The notes: generated from the letters alone by a model not told the origin. Numbered from the stretch's first letter, positions 7,212-15,746 are shown. The stretch is 32,767 nt of DNA from an uncultured Oribacterium sp. (GCA_900770445.1 CAAGKO010000027.1:1-32767); one strand, 5' to 3'. Numbers and translations: made by a program.

Positions 7212-7436
7212 GTAGGCATGATGCGGCAGTATTTTGATGAGTATGCCTACAGTTATGATCGACTAACGTAGGCATGATGATTGTATTCGGGCCAGATCAT
7301 GCCTACAGCTCGAGCCGAATTTGTCGATTTTCGTAGGCATGTTTTACAAATAAAACGCTTACAGTGCCTACAGCCGGATTTTGAAGATAACAGTGCGGCA
7401 GGCATGATCGTGAGTTAAAGCGCTTACAGTGCCTGC
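7212..7436. repeat. Array of four 39-nt dyad units (GTAGGCA ... TGCCTAC)
   Basis: Units lie at 7212-7250, 7268-7306, 7333-7371 and 7398-7436, each exactly 39 nt and bounded by inverted arms. Unit 1 has GTAGGCAT/ATGCCTAC, unit 2 GTAGGCATGAT/ATCATGCCTAC (11 pairs), unit 3 GTAGGCA/TGCCTAC and unit 4 GCAGGCA/TGCCTGC. In unit 4 a change in one arm is matched in the other, so pairing is preserved. Unit starts are 56, 65 and 65 bases apart. Units 3 and 4 share CGCTTACAGTGCCT. Only the arms are conserved across all four. They may be operator sites for a regulator of one or both flanking genes, or hairpins in a transcript. Confidence 0.75.
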
Positions 7437-7669
7437 AATTGGAATTCTCCAGCAAATCTTAAGCAAATAACAAGAATTTAAATACTACTCTTCATAATCC
7501 ACTGTGGTATAGTAGGACTATCAGCTGAATCGGTTTACCGATGGCGAAGCTGAAGCGGTTTGAAAGCACCGAAGCTGCATCTGAAGCCTTTCAGAGTGCG
7601 TAATATGATCGCCGGGTGCCCGGCACCTCGAAATAACCTGCGGGACCTGCAGGGAAATGGAGAACGAAT
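7437..7669 (+). promoter_or_regulatory. Promoter and structured leader region of the gene at 7670
   Basis: An extended -10 promoter, TGGTATAGT (7505-7513), is the best start signal, with no good -35 box. The leader holds ATCGG/CCGAT (7529-7542) and GCCGG/CCGGC (7611-7624). The latter overlaps an alternative hairpin GGTGC/GCACC (7615-7627), so the two are mutually exclusive. Between them is a run with repeated GAAGC. No known riboswitch consensus was recognised. The ribosome-binding site is GGAG before the ATG. Confidence 0.4.
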
Positions 7670-8206
7670 ATGAGAAACTTCACGAAGAAAGTAGTCGCAA
7701 CCACCACAGCAGTTCTGATGAGCGCATCCGTACTCGCCACCACTGCACTCGCTGCCGGTACAGGCACCGCAAACACAGCATACCAGAGCCTGGTAAGTAC
7801 CGTCACCTCCACGAAGCAGGTACGAAACGCATTTAACGCGAAGTCCGTCGCAAGAAACGCTGCGAAGGGCACACGGAAGGTCGGCAGCACCGCATCCCTC
7901 GCTGCAAACCAGATCGTGACCAACGTCATCAAGATCAAGGCAGCCGGATCCACCACGACCACCATCAGCGATAAGGCGGCGAAGTCGAAGGCCGCCGCAG
8001 CCGCTGCAAACGCAGCCTATGCAAACACCGCAGATGTCAGTGCCATCGGCGACCCGAACATGGAGCTCACCGTCGGCGCAACCTTCGGACCATCCGTACC
8101 GGCAGGCGCATACACGAACCAGATCGCACCGGTCATCGACTACACCACGATCAACGTACCGGGCCCGGACGGACAGATCTCCGACGGAAACGCCCAGGAC
8201 TGGTAA
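7670..8206 (+). CDS. Small secreted protein, function unknown
   Basis: It is a 178-residue protein with a clear Sec signal peptide (MRNFTKKVVATTTAVLMSAS, cleavage near ATTALA, residue 28). The mature part is rich in Ala, Thr and Lys, with a basic stretch at about residues 48-72 and an alanine-rich run at about 103-118, then an acidic tail ending DGNAQDW. Residues 139-144 are FGPSVP, also found in the divergent secreted protein at 6084-6926. There is no lipobox, sorting signal or known domain. A possible promoter and a structured leader precede it and a strong terminator follows, so it seems to be expressed alone. The alanine-rich and basic character could suit surface or polymer binding, but no function can be assigned. 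Confidence 0.75.
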   Translation: MRNFTKKVVATTTAVLMSASVLATTALAAGTGTANTAYQSLVSTVTSTKQVRNAFNAKSVARNAAKGTRKVGSTASLAANQIVTNVIKIKAAGSTTTTISDKAAKSKAAAAAANAAYANTADVSAIGDPNMELTVGATFGPSVPAGAYTNQIAPVIDYTTINVPGPDGQISDGNAQDW

Positions 8207-8255
8207 AACCCAGAAGATCACTGAAACCCAGATAAAATCAAGACAGAACGTTTAG

Positions 8256-8288
8256 AAGCTGTGCCGAAAGGCACAGCTTTCTTTTTTT
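8256..8288 (+). terminator. Intrinsic terminator after the secreted-protein gene
   Basis: AAGCTGTGCC (8256-8265) and GGCACAGCTT (8270-8279) form a perfect ten-pair stem with a GAAA tetraloop, followed by TCTTTTTTT. Confidence 0.9.
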
Positions 8289-8435
8289 CGCTTGCGATCA
8301 GAAATGATCGCGCGGTGGTTGGACGCCACTTGTTTGGCGATATGGTTGACAGACCCGAAATGCGTCATCGGTCTTCCGTTCCACTACCGGCTTTCTGGCA
8401 CGGCCCAGCGCAGCGCGCCTTTACACGTTATTTCC
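8289..8435 (+). other. Non-coding stretch upstream of the ileS promoter
   Basis: There is no gene. The only clear structure is a seven-pair hairpin GCGATCA/TGATCGC with a GAAA loop (8294-8311). A TTGACA at 8346-8351 has no partner -10 box. Confidence 0.4.
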
Positions 8436-8464
8436 TTGATTTTATCATCCCCCTACTTTATAAT
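8436..8464 (+). promoter_or_regulatory. Promoter of ileS
   Basis: TTGATT (8436-8441) and TATAAT (8459-8464) are separated by 17 bases. The leader would be about 100 nt. It contains a small hairpin AACCGG/CCGGTT (8516-8533). No T-box motif (GGNACCGCG preceded by specifier structures) is visible. Confidence 0.75.
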
Positions 8465-8569
8465 GAGAAGGCTATAAAGGCCGCATTCTGCCTATTTTTC
8501 GGGTTAGAGGTCTGCAACCGGTCCACACCGGTTTATACTTATATATATTTTGAAGGAGAAAAGGCGCTT

Positions 8570-11500
8570 ATGTTTAGAAAAGTTGATACAAACATGAACT
8601 TTGTAGAGCGCGAGGGCGAGGTCGAGGAGTTCTGGAGACAGAATCATATCTTCGAGGAGTCCATCAAGGAGCACGAGGGTGATCCATCCTATGTTTTCTA
8701 CGATGGCCCGCCTACGGCGAATGGTAAGCCGCACATCGGCCATGTCGAGACGCGCGCGTTCAAGGACATGATTCCGAGATTCCACGCGATGAAGGGTGCG
8801 ATGGTACCGCGTAAGGCCGGCTGGGATACCCACGGTCTTCCGGTCGAGCTCGAGGTCGAGAAGCAGATCGGCATCAACGGCAAGGATCAGATCGAGAACT
8901 ACGGTATCGCGCCTTTTATCGACCACTGTAAGGAAAACGTCTGGAAGTATAAGGGCATGTGGGAGGACTTCTCCTACAAGGTCGGCTTCTGGGCCGATAT
9001 GGAGCACCCGTACGTTACCTACCACGATGACTACATCGAGTCCGAGTGGTGGGCACTGAAGGAGATCTTCAAGAAGAAGCTTCTGTACGAGGGCTTCAAG
9101 GTCGTACCGTACTGCCCGCGCTGCGGAACCCCGCTGTCCAGCCACGAGGTGGCACAGGGCTATAAGGAGCTGACAGAGCGCTCGGCGATCGTCCGCTTCA
9201 AGGCGAAGGATCAGGATTTCTACTTCCTCGCATGGACGACCACCCCATGGACCCTTCCATCGAACACCGGCCTCTGCGTAAATCCGGATCTGGATTATGC
9301 GAAGGTAAAGGCAGCGGACGGCTACACCTACGTGATGGCCTGCTCACTGCTTGATAAGGTACTCGGTCCGCTCGCAAAGGACGGCATGCCGGCTTACGAG
9401 ATCCTCGAGACCTATAAGGGTACCGACCTCGTCGGTATCGACTACGAGCCACTCTATGCATGTGCAGCGGAAGCGGCTGCGAAGCAGCATAAGCGTGCAC
9501 ACTTCGTGATCGCAGACGGCTACGTAACGGCAGACGATGGTACCGGAATCGTTCATATCGCCCCTGCATTCGGTGAGGATGATGCCCGTGTCGGCCGTGA
9601 GAATGGCTTCCCGCTCATCAAGTTCGTCGATGAGAAGGGTGCGATGACCGAGGAGACGCCGTTCGCCGGCATGCGCTGCAAGCCGACCGAGAAGGAGATG
9701 GCCGCAGGTGCGATCAGCGCGGATCCGGAGGTACTGAAGGATCTGTCCGCGCGGAAGCTGCTCTTCGACGCACCGAAGTTCACCCACTCCTATCCGCACT
9801 GCTGGAGATGTGATACACCGCTTATTTACTATGCAAGAGAGTCCTGGTTCATCAAGATGAGTGCCGTAAAGGACGACCTCGTGCGTAACAACAACACCGT
9901 CAACTGGTTCCCGGCGACGATCGGTACCGGCCGTTTCGGTGCATGGATCGAGAATGTGCAGGACTGGGGTCTTTCACGTAACCGTTACTGGGGCACCCCG
10001 CTCAACATCTGGACCTGCCCGTGCTGCGGTAAGCAGGAGGCCATCGGCTCCATCCAGGAGCTCCGCGAGCGTTCCACGAACTACGACGAGCTCCTCGCAC
10101 AGCTGAAGGCCGAGGGCAAGGGCGGCTACAGCTCCGACTATGTGGGCTACGAGCACATCGAACTCCACAAGCCGTATGTCGACCAGATCACCCTGCGCTG
10201 CCCGGATTGCGGCGGCGAGATGCACCGTGTACCGGAAGTCATCGACTGCTGGTTCGATTCCGGCGCGATGCCATATGCACAGCATCACTATCCGTTTGAA
10301 AATAAGGAGCTCTTCGAGTCTCAGTTCCCGGCACAGTTCATCTGTGAGGCCGTGGACCAGACCCGTGGATGGTTCTATTCCCTCCTTGCCGAGAGTACGA
10401 TCCTCTTTAATAAGGCACCGTACCAGAACGTCCTCGTACTGGGCCATGTTCAGGATGAGAACGGACAGAAGATGAGTAAGTCGAAGGGCAATGCAGTCGA
10501 CCCGATGGATGCGCTCCAGAAGCACGGCGCCGACGCCATCCGCTGGTTCTTCTACACGAACTCCGCACCGTGGCTGCCGAACCGCTTCCATGATAAGGCT
10601 GTCGTCGAGGGACAGCGTAAGTTCCTGTCGACGCTCTGGAACACCTATGCATTCTTCGTTCTGTACGCCAACATTGACGATTTCGACCCGACGAAGTACA
10701 GCCTCGACTATGCGAAGCTCGGCGTCATGGACCGCTGGCTGCTCAGTAAGCTGAACACCGTGATCCGCGAAGTCGATGATGACCTCACGAACTTCCGTAT
10801 CCCGGAGGCTGCGAACGCGATGCAGGATTTCGTCGACGACATGTCGAACTGGTATGTTCGTCGTTCGAGAGAGCGCTTCTGGGCGAAGGGCATGGAGCAG
10901 GATAAGATCAATGCCTACATGACGCTCTACACCGCACTGGTAACGTTCTCGAAGGTAGCGGCACCGATGGTTCCGTTCATCACCGAGTCCATCTATCGTA
11001 ACCTGGTATGCAGCGTGGATCCGTCTGCGAAGGTATCCGTTCATCTCTGCAGTTTCCCGGAGGCCGACACGTCGATGATCGACACGGCCCTCGAGGAGAA
11101 CATGGATGAGGTACTGCACATGGTACTGCTCGGTCGTGCAGCGAGAAATACCGCAGCCGTGAAGAACCGTCAGCCGATCGGTGACATGTATGTAAAGGCA
11201 GAGCACGCACTCGATCCTTTCTTCGTCAACATCGTCGAAGACGAGCTGAATGTCAAGAAGGTGACCTTCCAGGAGGACCTTCGCGCATTCACTTCCTATA
11301 CATTTAAGCCACAGCTGAAGACCGTCGGTCCGAAGTATGGCAAGCACTTAAACGCGATTCGTACACATCTCACCGAGATGGATGGCTCTGCAGCGATGGA
11401 TGAGCTCGACCAGAACGGCGTACTGAAGTTCACCGTGGATGGTGACACCGAGGTCAGCCTCACGAAGGACGATCTCCTCATCGACGTCGCACAGAAGGGT

Positions 11501-11821
11501 GGCTTCGTGACCGAGGAGGACATGAACCTCACCGTCGTGCTCGACACGAACCTGACACCGGAGCTCGAGGAAGAGGGCTTCGTCCGCGAGATCATCAGTA
11601 AGCTTCAGACCATGCGTAAGGAAGCGGGCTTCGAGGTTATGGACCATATCACGGTCTATGCGAAGGACAATGCTGAGATGATCGCACTCATGCAGAAGAA
11701 CGAAGACGAAATCAAGCGAATCGTAATGGCCGACAGCATCGTATATGACATCATGAAGGGCTATGAAAAGGAGTGGGATATCAACGGTAAGCAGGTGAAG
11801 CTTGCAGTTGAGAAGCTGTAA
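8570..11821 (+). CDS. ileS: Isoleucyl-tRNA synthetase, long IleS2-like type
   Basis: It charges tRNA-Ile with isoleucine in the cytoplasm. The frame is open from 8261, but ATG 8570 is chosen because GAAGGAG lies upstream and homology begins there; this gives 1083 residues. Class I signatures are HIGH (residues 55-58, in NGKPHIGH) and KMSKS (634-638). The motif context FYDGPPTANGKPHIGH and WDTHGLPVELEVEK, the length, and the C-terminal region in place of the usual bacterial C-terminal zinc finger all point to the IleS2/eukaryote-like type, which in studied cases is less sensitive to mupirocin. Internal cysteine pairs (CPRCG, CWRC, CPCCG, CPDCGG) may bind zinc. It has its own promoter. glgP follows after 76 bases. 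Confidence 0.95.
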   Translation: MFRKVDTNMNFVEREGEVEEFWRQNHIFEESIKEHEGDPSYVFYDGPPTANGKPHIGHVETRAFKDMIPRFHAMKGAMVPRKAGWDTHGLPVELEVEKQIGINGKDQIENYGIAPFIDHCKENVWKYKGMWEDFSYKVGFWADMEHPYVTYHDDYIESEWWALKEIFKKKLLYEGFKVVPYCPRCGTPLSSHEVAQGYKELTERSAIVRFKAKDQDFYFLAWTTTPWTLPSNTGLCVNPDLDYAKVKAADGYTYVMACSLLDKVLGPLAKDGMPAYEILETYKGTDLVGIDYEPLYACAAEAAAKQHKRAHFVIADGYVTADDGTGIVHIAPAFGEDDARVGRENGFPLIKFVDEKGAMTEETPFAGMRCKPTEKEMAAGAISADPEVLKDLSARKLLFDAPKFTHSYPHCWRCDTPLIYYARESWFIKMSAVKDDLVRNNNTVNWFPATIGTGRFGAWIENVQDWGLSRNRYWGTPLNIWTCPCCGKQEAIGSIQELRERSTNYDELLAQLKAEGKGGYSSDYVGYEHIELHKPYVDQITLRCPDCGGEMHRVPEVIDCWFDSGAMPYAQHHYPFENKELFESQFPAQFICEAVDQTRGWFYSLLAESTILFNKAPYQNVLVLGHVQDENGQKMSKSKGNAVDPMDALQKHGADAIRWFFYTNSAPWLPNRFHDKAVVEGQRKFLSTLWNTYAFFVLYANIDDFDPTKYSLDYAKLGVMDRWLLSKLNTVIREVDDDLTNFRIPEAANAMQDFVDDMSNWYVRRSRERFWAKGMEQDKINAYMTLYTALVTFSKVAAPMVPFITESIYRNLVCSVDPSAKVSVHLCSFPEADTSMIDTALEENMDEVLHMVLLGRAARNTAAVKNRQPIGDMYVKAEHALDPFFVNIVEDELNVKKVTFQEDLRAFTSYTFKPQLKTVGPKYGKHLNAIRTHLTEMDGSAAMDELDQNGVLKFTVDGDTEVSLTKDDLLIDVAQKGGFVTEEDMNLTVVLDTNLTPELEEEGFVREIISKLQTMRKEAGFEVMDHITVYAKDNAEMIALMQKNEDEIKRIVMADSIVYDIMKGYEKEWDINGKQVKLAVEKL

Positions 11822-11854
11822 AATCAGCGACCTGCAAAGGGGAAGAGTAATTCG

Positions 11855-11876
11855 GGGCTTTGCTTCGGCGAAGCCC
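11855..11876 (+). other. UUCG-capped hairpin between ileS and glgP
   Basis: GGGCTTTGC (11855-11863) pairs with GCGAAGCCC (11868-11876) around a TTCG tetraloop, with one wobble. No T run follows, so it is more likely an mRNA stability or processing element than a terminator. Confidence 0.5.
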
Positions 11877-11897
11877 TGGTAATGAAAGGATTAATAT

Positions 11898-14354
11898 ATG
11901 GTGGAAAAGTTTGACAAGGTAGCATTTAAGAAGGCTGTCGAAACCAACGCGCGTAAGCTGTACCGCAGATCCCTCGAGGATCTGAACACGAAGGAAGCGT
12001 TTCACGCGGTGGCATATGCTGTCGAGGACGTCATCATTGACGACTGGATGAAGACCCAGAAGGCTGCAGAGAAGCAGGACGCGAAGCGCGTATACTACCT
12101 CTCCATGGAGTTCCTGATGGGCCGTGCACTCGGTAACAATATCCTGAATCTGACCTGTCATAAGGAACTGAAGGAGGCCATCGAGGAGCTGGGACTGGAT
12201 CTCAACGCACTCGAGGAGGCCGAGCCGGACTGGGCACTCGGAAACGGTGGTCTCGGTCGTCTCGCAGCCTGCTTCCTGGATTCCCTCGCAACGCTCAACT
12301 ACTGGGCATGTGGCTGTGGCATCCGCTACAAGTACGGCATGTTCAAGCAGAAGATCGAGGACGGCTATCAGCGTGAGGTGCCGGATGACTGGCTGAGAGA
12401 CGGCAACCCGTTCGAGCTTCGTCGTGCAGAGCTTCAGAAGGAAGTGAAGTTCGGTGGCTGGGTAGAGGCCCATAACGAGAACGGCAAGCTGAAGTTCGTT
12501 CAGAAGGGCTATCAGTCCGTGATTGCGATTCCGTACGATACGCCGGTGGTCGGCTATGGCAACCATGTCGTAGACTCCCTCCGTGTATGGGATGCTGAGG
12601 CGAAGGAGACCTTCCGTCTCGAGGAGTTCGATAAGGGTAACTATCAGGCTGCCGTTGAGAACGAGAACATGGCACGCAACATCGTCGAGGTCCTCTATCC
12701 GAACGATAACCACCTCGCAGGTAAGGAGCTTCGTCTGCGCCAGCAGTACTTCTTCATCTCCGCGTCCGTACAGACCGCTGTCAAGGAGTACTATGAGAAG
12801 CATGATGGAGACATTCACCATCTGTACGAGAAGGTCGCGTTCCAGATGAACGATACGCATCCGACCGTAGCGGTGGCTGAGCTCATGCGTGTGCTCATGG
12901 ACGACTATGGCCTCGAGTGGGATGAGGCCTGGAAGATCACGAAGAAGACCTGTGCCTACACGAACCACACCATCATGGCCGAGGCCCTCGAGAAGTGGCC
13001 GATCGAGCTCTTCTCGAAGCTGCTTCCGCGTATCTACCAGATCGTCGAGGAGATCAACCGTCGCTTCTGTGAGGAGATCCGTGCGAAGTACCCGAACAAC
13101 GCAGAGTATAAGATCTCGAAGATGGCCATCATCTATGACGGTCAGGTAAAGATGGCACACCTCGCCATCGTGGGTGGCCACGCAGTAAACGGCGTTGCAC
13201 AGCTTCATACCGAGATCCTGAAGAAGGAGACCCTGAAGGACTTCTACGAGATGTATCCGGAGATGTTCTCCAACAAGACGAACGGTATCACACCGCGTAG
13301 ATGGATGGTACATGCGAACCCGGAGCTTGCCGCCTGGGTAAGCAACAAGATCGGCGATGGCTGGATCACCGACCTTTCGAAGATCAAGAAGCTCGAGGTC
13401 TATGCCGACGATGAGAAGTGCCAGGCGGAGTTCATGGCGATCAAGCGTCATAACAAGGAGCGCCTCGCGAAGTACATCCTCGAGCATAACGGCATCCAGG
13501 TATCGACCGACGCGATCTTCGACGTCATGGTCAAGAGACTGCACGAGTACAAGCGTCAGCTGATGAACATCCTGCACGTGATGTACATGTACAACGAGCT
13601 GAAGGATCATCCGGATATGAACTTCTATCCGCATGTATACATCTTTGGTGCGAAGGCAGCAGCCGGCTATAAGACCGCGAAGCTGACCATCAAGCTGATC
13701 AACAGCGTGGCGAACGTCATCAATAACGACGAGTCCATCAATGGTAAGATCAAGGTGGTCTTCATCGAGGATTACCGCGTATCGAACGCCGAGATCATCA
13801 TCCCGGCCGCGGATATCTCCGAGCAGATTTCGACCGCGTCCAAGGAAGCATCCGGAACCTCCAACATGAAGCTCATGCTGAACGGTGCCTTGACCCTCGG
13901 AACCATGGATGGTGCGAATGTCGAGATCGTAAAGGAAGTCGGTGATGAGAACGCCTTCATCTTCGGTATGTCCGCTGAGGAGGTTATCGAGCTCGAGCAT
14001 AACCATCAGTATGTACCGATGGAGATCTTCAACAACAACCAGAAGATTCGTCGCGTGCTGATGCAGCTCGTGAATGGCTACTACAGCCCGGAGAACCCGG
14101 AGCTGTTCCGTCCGCTCTACAACTCACTTCTGAACACCCAGGAATCCGACGTTGCAGACCGTTACTTCATTCTGAAGGACCTCGAGTCCTACCACGACGC
14201 ACAGGAGCGTGCCGTCGCGAAGTACCAGGACGAGGCATGGTGGGCGAGAGCCGCGATCCTCAACACCGCAAACGCCGGCAAGTTCTCCTCCGACCGTACC
14301 ATCGAAGAGTACGTGAAGGACATCTGGGGACTCGACAAGCTGAAGGTGAAGTAA
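11898..14354 (+). CDS. glgP: Glycogen/starch (alpha-glucan) phosphorylase
   Basis: It releases glucose 1-phosphate from alpha-1,4-glucans by phosphorolysis in the cytoplasm. The protein has 818 residues, normal for the family. The pyridoxal-phosphate motif EASGTSNMKLMLNG is present, with Lys658 as the predicted cofactor lysine. Other family blocks include YYLSMEFLMGRALGNN, LGNGGLGRLAACFLDS, NDTHPTVAVAELMR and NKTNGITPRRW. GAAAGGA precedes the ATG. There is no clear promoter in the 76-base gap after ileS, so read-through from ileS is possible. A strong hairpin terminator follows. No other glycogen gene is nearby. Confidence 0.96.
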   Translation: MVEKFDKVAFKKAVETNARKLYRRSLEDLNTKEAFHAVAYAVEDVIIDDWMKTQKAAEKQDAKRVYYLSMEFLMGRALGNNILNLTCHKELKEAIEELGLDLNALEEAEPDWALGNGGLGRLAACFLDSLATLNYWACGCGIRYKYGMFKQKIEDGYQREVPDDWLRDGNPFELRRAELQKEVKFGGWVEAHNENGKLKFVQKGYQSVIAIPYDTPVVGYGNHVVDSLRVWDAEAKETFRLEEFDKGNYQAAVENENMARNIVEVLYPNDNHLAGKELRLRQQYFFISASVQTAVKEYYEKHDGDIHHLYEKVAFQMNDTHPTVAVAELMRVLMDDYGLEWDEAWKITKKTCAYTNHTIMAEALEKWPIELFSKLLPRIYQIVEEINRRFCEEIRAKYPNNAEYKISKMAIIYDGQVKMAHLAIVGGHAVNGVAQLHTEILKKETLKDFYEMYPEMFSNKTNGITPRRWMVHANPELAAWVSNKIGDGWITDLSKIKKLEVYADDEKCQAEFMAIKRHNKERLAKYILEHNGIQVSTDAIFDVMVKRLHEYKRQLMNILHVMYMYNELKDHPDMNFYPHVYIFGAKAAAGYKTAKLTIKLINSVANVINNDESINGKIKVVFIEDYRVSNAEIIIPAADISEQISTASKEASGTSNMKLMLNGALTLGTMDGANVEIVKEVGDENAFIFGMSAEEVIELEHNHQYVPMEIFNNNQKIRRVLMQLVNGYYSPENPELFRPLYNSLLNTQESDVADRYFILKDLESYHDAQERAVAKYQDEAWWARAAILNTANAGKFSSDRTIEEYVKDIWGLDKLKVK

Positions 14355-14389
14355 GCGAGTTTCAAACTGGAATTTCATCATGAATAAAG

Positions 14390-14419
14390 GAAGACCCCGG
14401 CTTTTTAGCCGGGGTCTTC
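14390..14419. terminator. Bidirectional terminator between glgP and the GNAT gene
   Basis: GAAGACCCCGGCT (14390-14402) and AGCCGGGGTCTTC (14407-14419) form a perfect 13-pair stem with a TTTT loop. T-rich tracts on both sides are weak (ATTATTCTTT on plus, CTTTATT on minus). It lies between two convergent genes. Confidence 0.75.
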
Positions 14420-14425
14420 GTGCGA

Positions 14426-15304
14426 TTATTCTTTATTCAAAAAGTAGAGTACGCGCTCCGTTTCCTGATATCCGAGGCTTTCGTAGAGATGAACCGCGAT
14501 ATCATTGTTGCTTGCGACCTGGAGAAGTACCTTCTTATATGGGCCGTTGGCCGGTGTGGTTTCGACGGCTTCCATTAGGGCGCGGCCATGCCCCTTTCCG
14601 AGATACGTATCGTAGACGAGGAGGCCGTAGAGGTAGAGTGTGTCGGCGCTGAACGGCGTGAGGTGCACTTCTCCATAGCTGTTTGAGAGGCTGTCGCCCG
14701 GATCAGCGATCGGGCGCGCGAGCTCCTTCGCCATGAAAAGCTCATCGTACTGATGCGTCGCACCGAGCGCACGTAGCGTCTCGTAGGTATCCGGCACGAC
14801 GAACGGCGTCGCGGTCCGTAGCGGTCCGCCGGACATATCGGAATCATCCACGTCATACTGGTCTTCGCAGGAGCTGCTTCCATCCCGAGCGTCCTGAGAA
14901 CAATCTTCGTCCGAAAAGGATATTCGATCGTATACCGTTTCATCATCTGCGGCGATCGGCCGCTTGATCATGAAGCGGATGCGATAGCCGCGGAAGTCGT
15001 CGAGCAGGCTCTGGTAGCACATGCGGAACATGCCGATCTGCCGCATTTCCGGATGAGTGAAGGCCTCGACCTCCAGCACCTGCTTCCCGTCGATGGTCTC
15101 GCCGAGGAGATAGCCGGAGAGCACGGCAAACAGTTCCTCCTCGACGCCGCTCTCCTCCGGATCATCATTTCGGATGATGTAGTAGAAGTCACCGTCCAGG
15201 TCTGCGTCATACGAGGTGTGGTCGACTGCATTGCACAGAGACACTAACGCGCTGACCGCATCCCAGGTTTCATCATCCAGTTCTTTCAGTAATTCTGCTT
15301 CCAT
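14426..15304 (-). CDS. GNAT-family N-acetyltransferase with two GNAT-like halves
   Basis: It probably transfers an acetyl group from acetyl-CoA to an unknown substrate. The start at 15304 (292 residues) is preferred over ATG 15313 because AGGAG lies nine bases upstream of it, while for 15313 the site touches the ATG. The C-terminal half is a typical GNAT domain: LYLYGLLVYDTYLGKGHGRALM contains the acetyl-CoA loop, and LLQVASNNDIAVHLYESLGY follows. The N-terminal half has GNAT-like strands, LSGYLLGETIDGKQVLEVEA then FTHPEMRQIGMFRMCYQSLL, but a weaker loop, so it may be a degenerate domain. Between them is an acidic Ser/Asp-rich insert (about residues 130-160). The gene stands alone and converges on glgP. 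Confidence 0.8.
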   Translation of the reverse strand: MEAELLKELDDETWDAVSALVSLCNAVDHTSYDADLDGDFYYIIRNDDPEESGVEEELFAVLSGYLLGETIDGKQVLEVEAFTHPEMRQIGMFRMCYQSLLDDFRGYRIRFMIKRPIAADDETVYDRISFSDEDCSQDARDGSSSCEDQYDVDDSDMSGGPLRTATPFVVPDTYETLRALGATHQYDELFMAKELARPIADPGDSLSNSYGEVHLTPFSADTLYLYGLLVYDTYLGKGHGRALMEAVETTPANGPYKKVLLQVASNNDIAVHLYESLGYQETERVLYFLNKE

Positions 15305-15403
15305 ATCGTTCATCTCCTGTATTCGCTGCTATGCAAAGCTGTATTCGTGCGATGTCGGGCTGTGGACATCCGGGTACGCATGCCCGGCACAGATCTGAGC
15401 CCG

Positions 15404-15432
15404 ATTATACTAAACTTGCTATCATTTTTCCA
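15404..15432 (-). promoter_or_regulatory. Promoter of the GNAT gene
   Basis: On the minus strand TGGAAA (15432-15427) is followed after 17 bases by a perfect TATAAT (15409-15404). It overlaps the divergent promoter at 15416-15444. A long imperfect hairpin, TCGGGCT/AGCCCGA (15355-15404) with inner CCGGG/CCCGG, lies just downstream in the leader. Confidence 0.55.
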
Positions 15433-15444
15433 TTATGCTAAGAT
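15416..15444 (+). promoter_or_regulatory. Promoter of the small membrane protein operon
   Basis: TTGCTA (15416-15421) and TAAGAT (15439-15444) have a 17-base spacer, and TGC just before the -10 box makes it an extended -10. The leader of about 140 nt includes GCGCTTCC paired with GGAAGCGC (about 15482-15528). Confidence 0.5.
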
Positions 15445-15592
15445 GTTGATGTTCATAGGTCTGCAGATTTTGCATGAAAAGGCGCTTCCTATGGGGAAAC
15501 GTCGTTCGAATCTGCTCGGAAGCGCGGCGCAGGGCGTCGGGCGAGGGACTCTGGAGATCTCTTAAAGATAGGAATGTATGATCGGAGATAAT

Positions 15593-15742
15593 ATGGAAAA
15601 AATATATAAAACGATGCGAAATACGGGGGCGGGTTCGATCGCGCTCGGTGTAATCATCCTGGTGTCCGGCCTCATCATCGGCATCCTGTCGATCGTGAAT
15701 GGTGCGCTGCTTCTGAAGCGGAAGAACGACATCACCTTCTAA
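15593..15742 (+). CDS. 49-residue single-pass membrane protein
   Basis: The ORF reads MEKIYKTMRNTGAGSIALGV and continues with a strongly hydrophobic segment (IILVSGLIIGILSIVNGALLL) before a basic tail KRKNDITF and a TAA stop. GGAG lies five bases upstream of the ATG; an in-frame ATG at 15578 would add five residues. One transmembrane helix with a positive cytoplasmic tail is predicted. It is followed after four bases by the VanZ-like gene, which lacks its own clear ribosome-binding site, so the two are probably translationally coupled. No family is assigned. The coupling and clean composition argue that it is a real gene. Confidence 0.7.
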   Translation: MEKIYKTMRNTGAGSIALGVIILVSGLIIGILSIVNGALLLKRKNDITF

Positions 15743-15746
15743 ACGG

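Noticed and set aside
7212..7436. CRISPR array
   Set aside because: Only 7-11 base arms are conserved, the arms are inverted rather than direct repeats, spacings vary and no cas gene is near.
7212..7436. Integron attC sites
   Set aside because: The arms do not match the RYYYAAC/GTTRRRY core sites, and there are no cassette-like small genes or integrase.
8261..8569. N-terminal extension of IleS (103 residues)
   Set aside because: It starts in a terminator stem, runs across the promoter and has no similarity to IleS.
11781..14006. 741-residue open frame antisense to glgP
   Set aside because: The GC-ending codon style of glgP leaves few stops on the other strand. The translation has no recognisable domain, while the sense frame is a complete glycogen phosphorylase.
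15347..15565. 72-residue ORF in the leader of the small membrane protein operon
   Set aside because: It has no ribosome-binding site or recognisable features, begins before the predicted promoter and overlaps the divergent leader.
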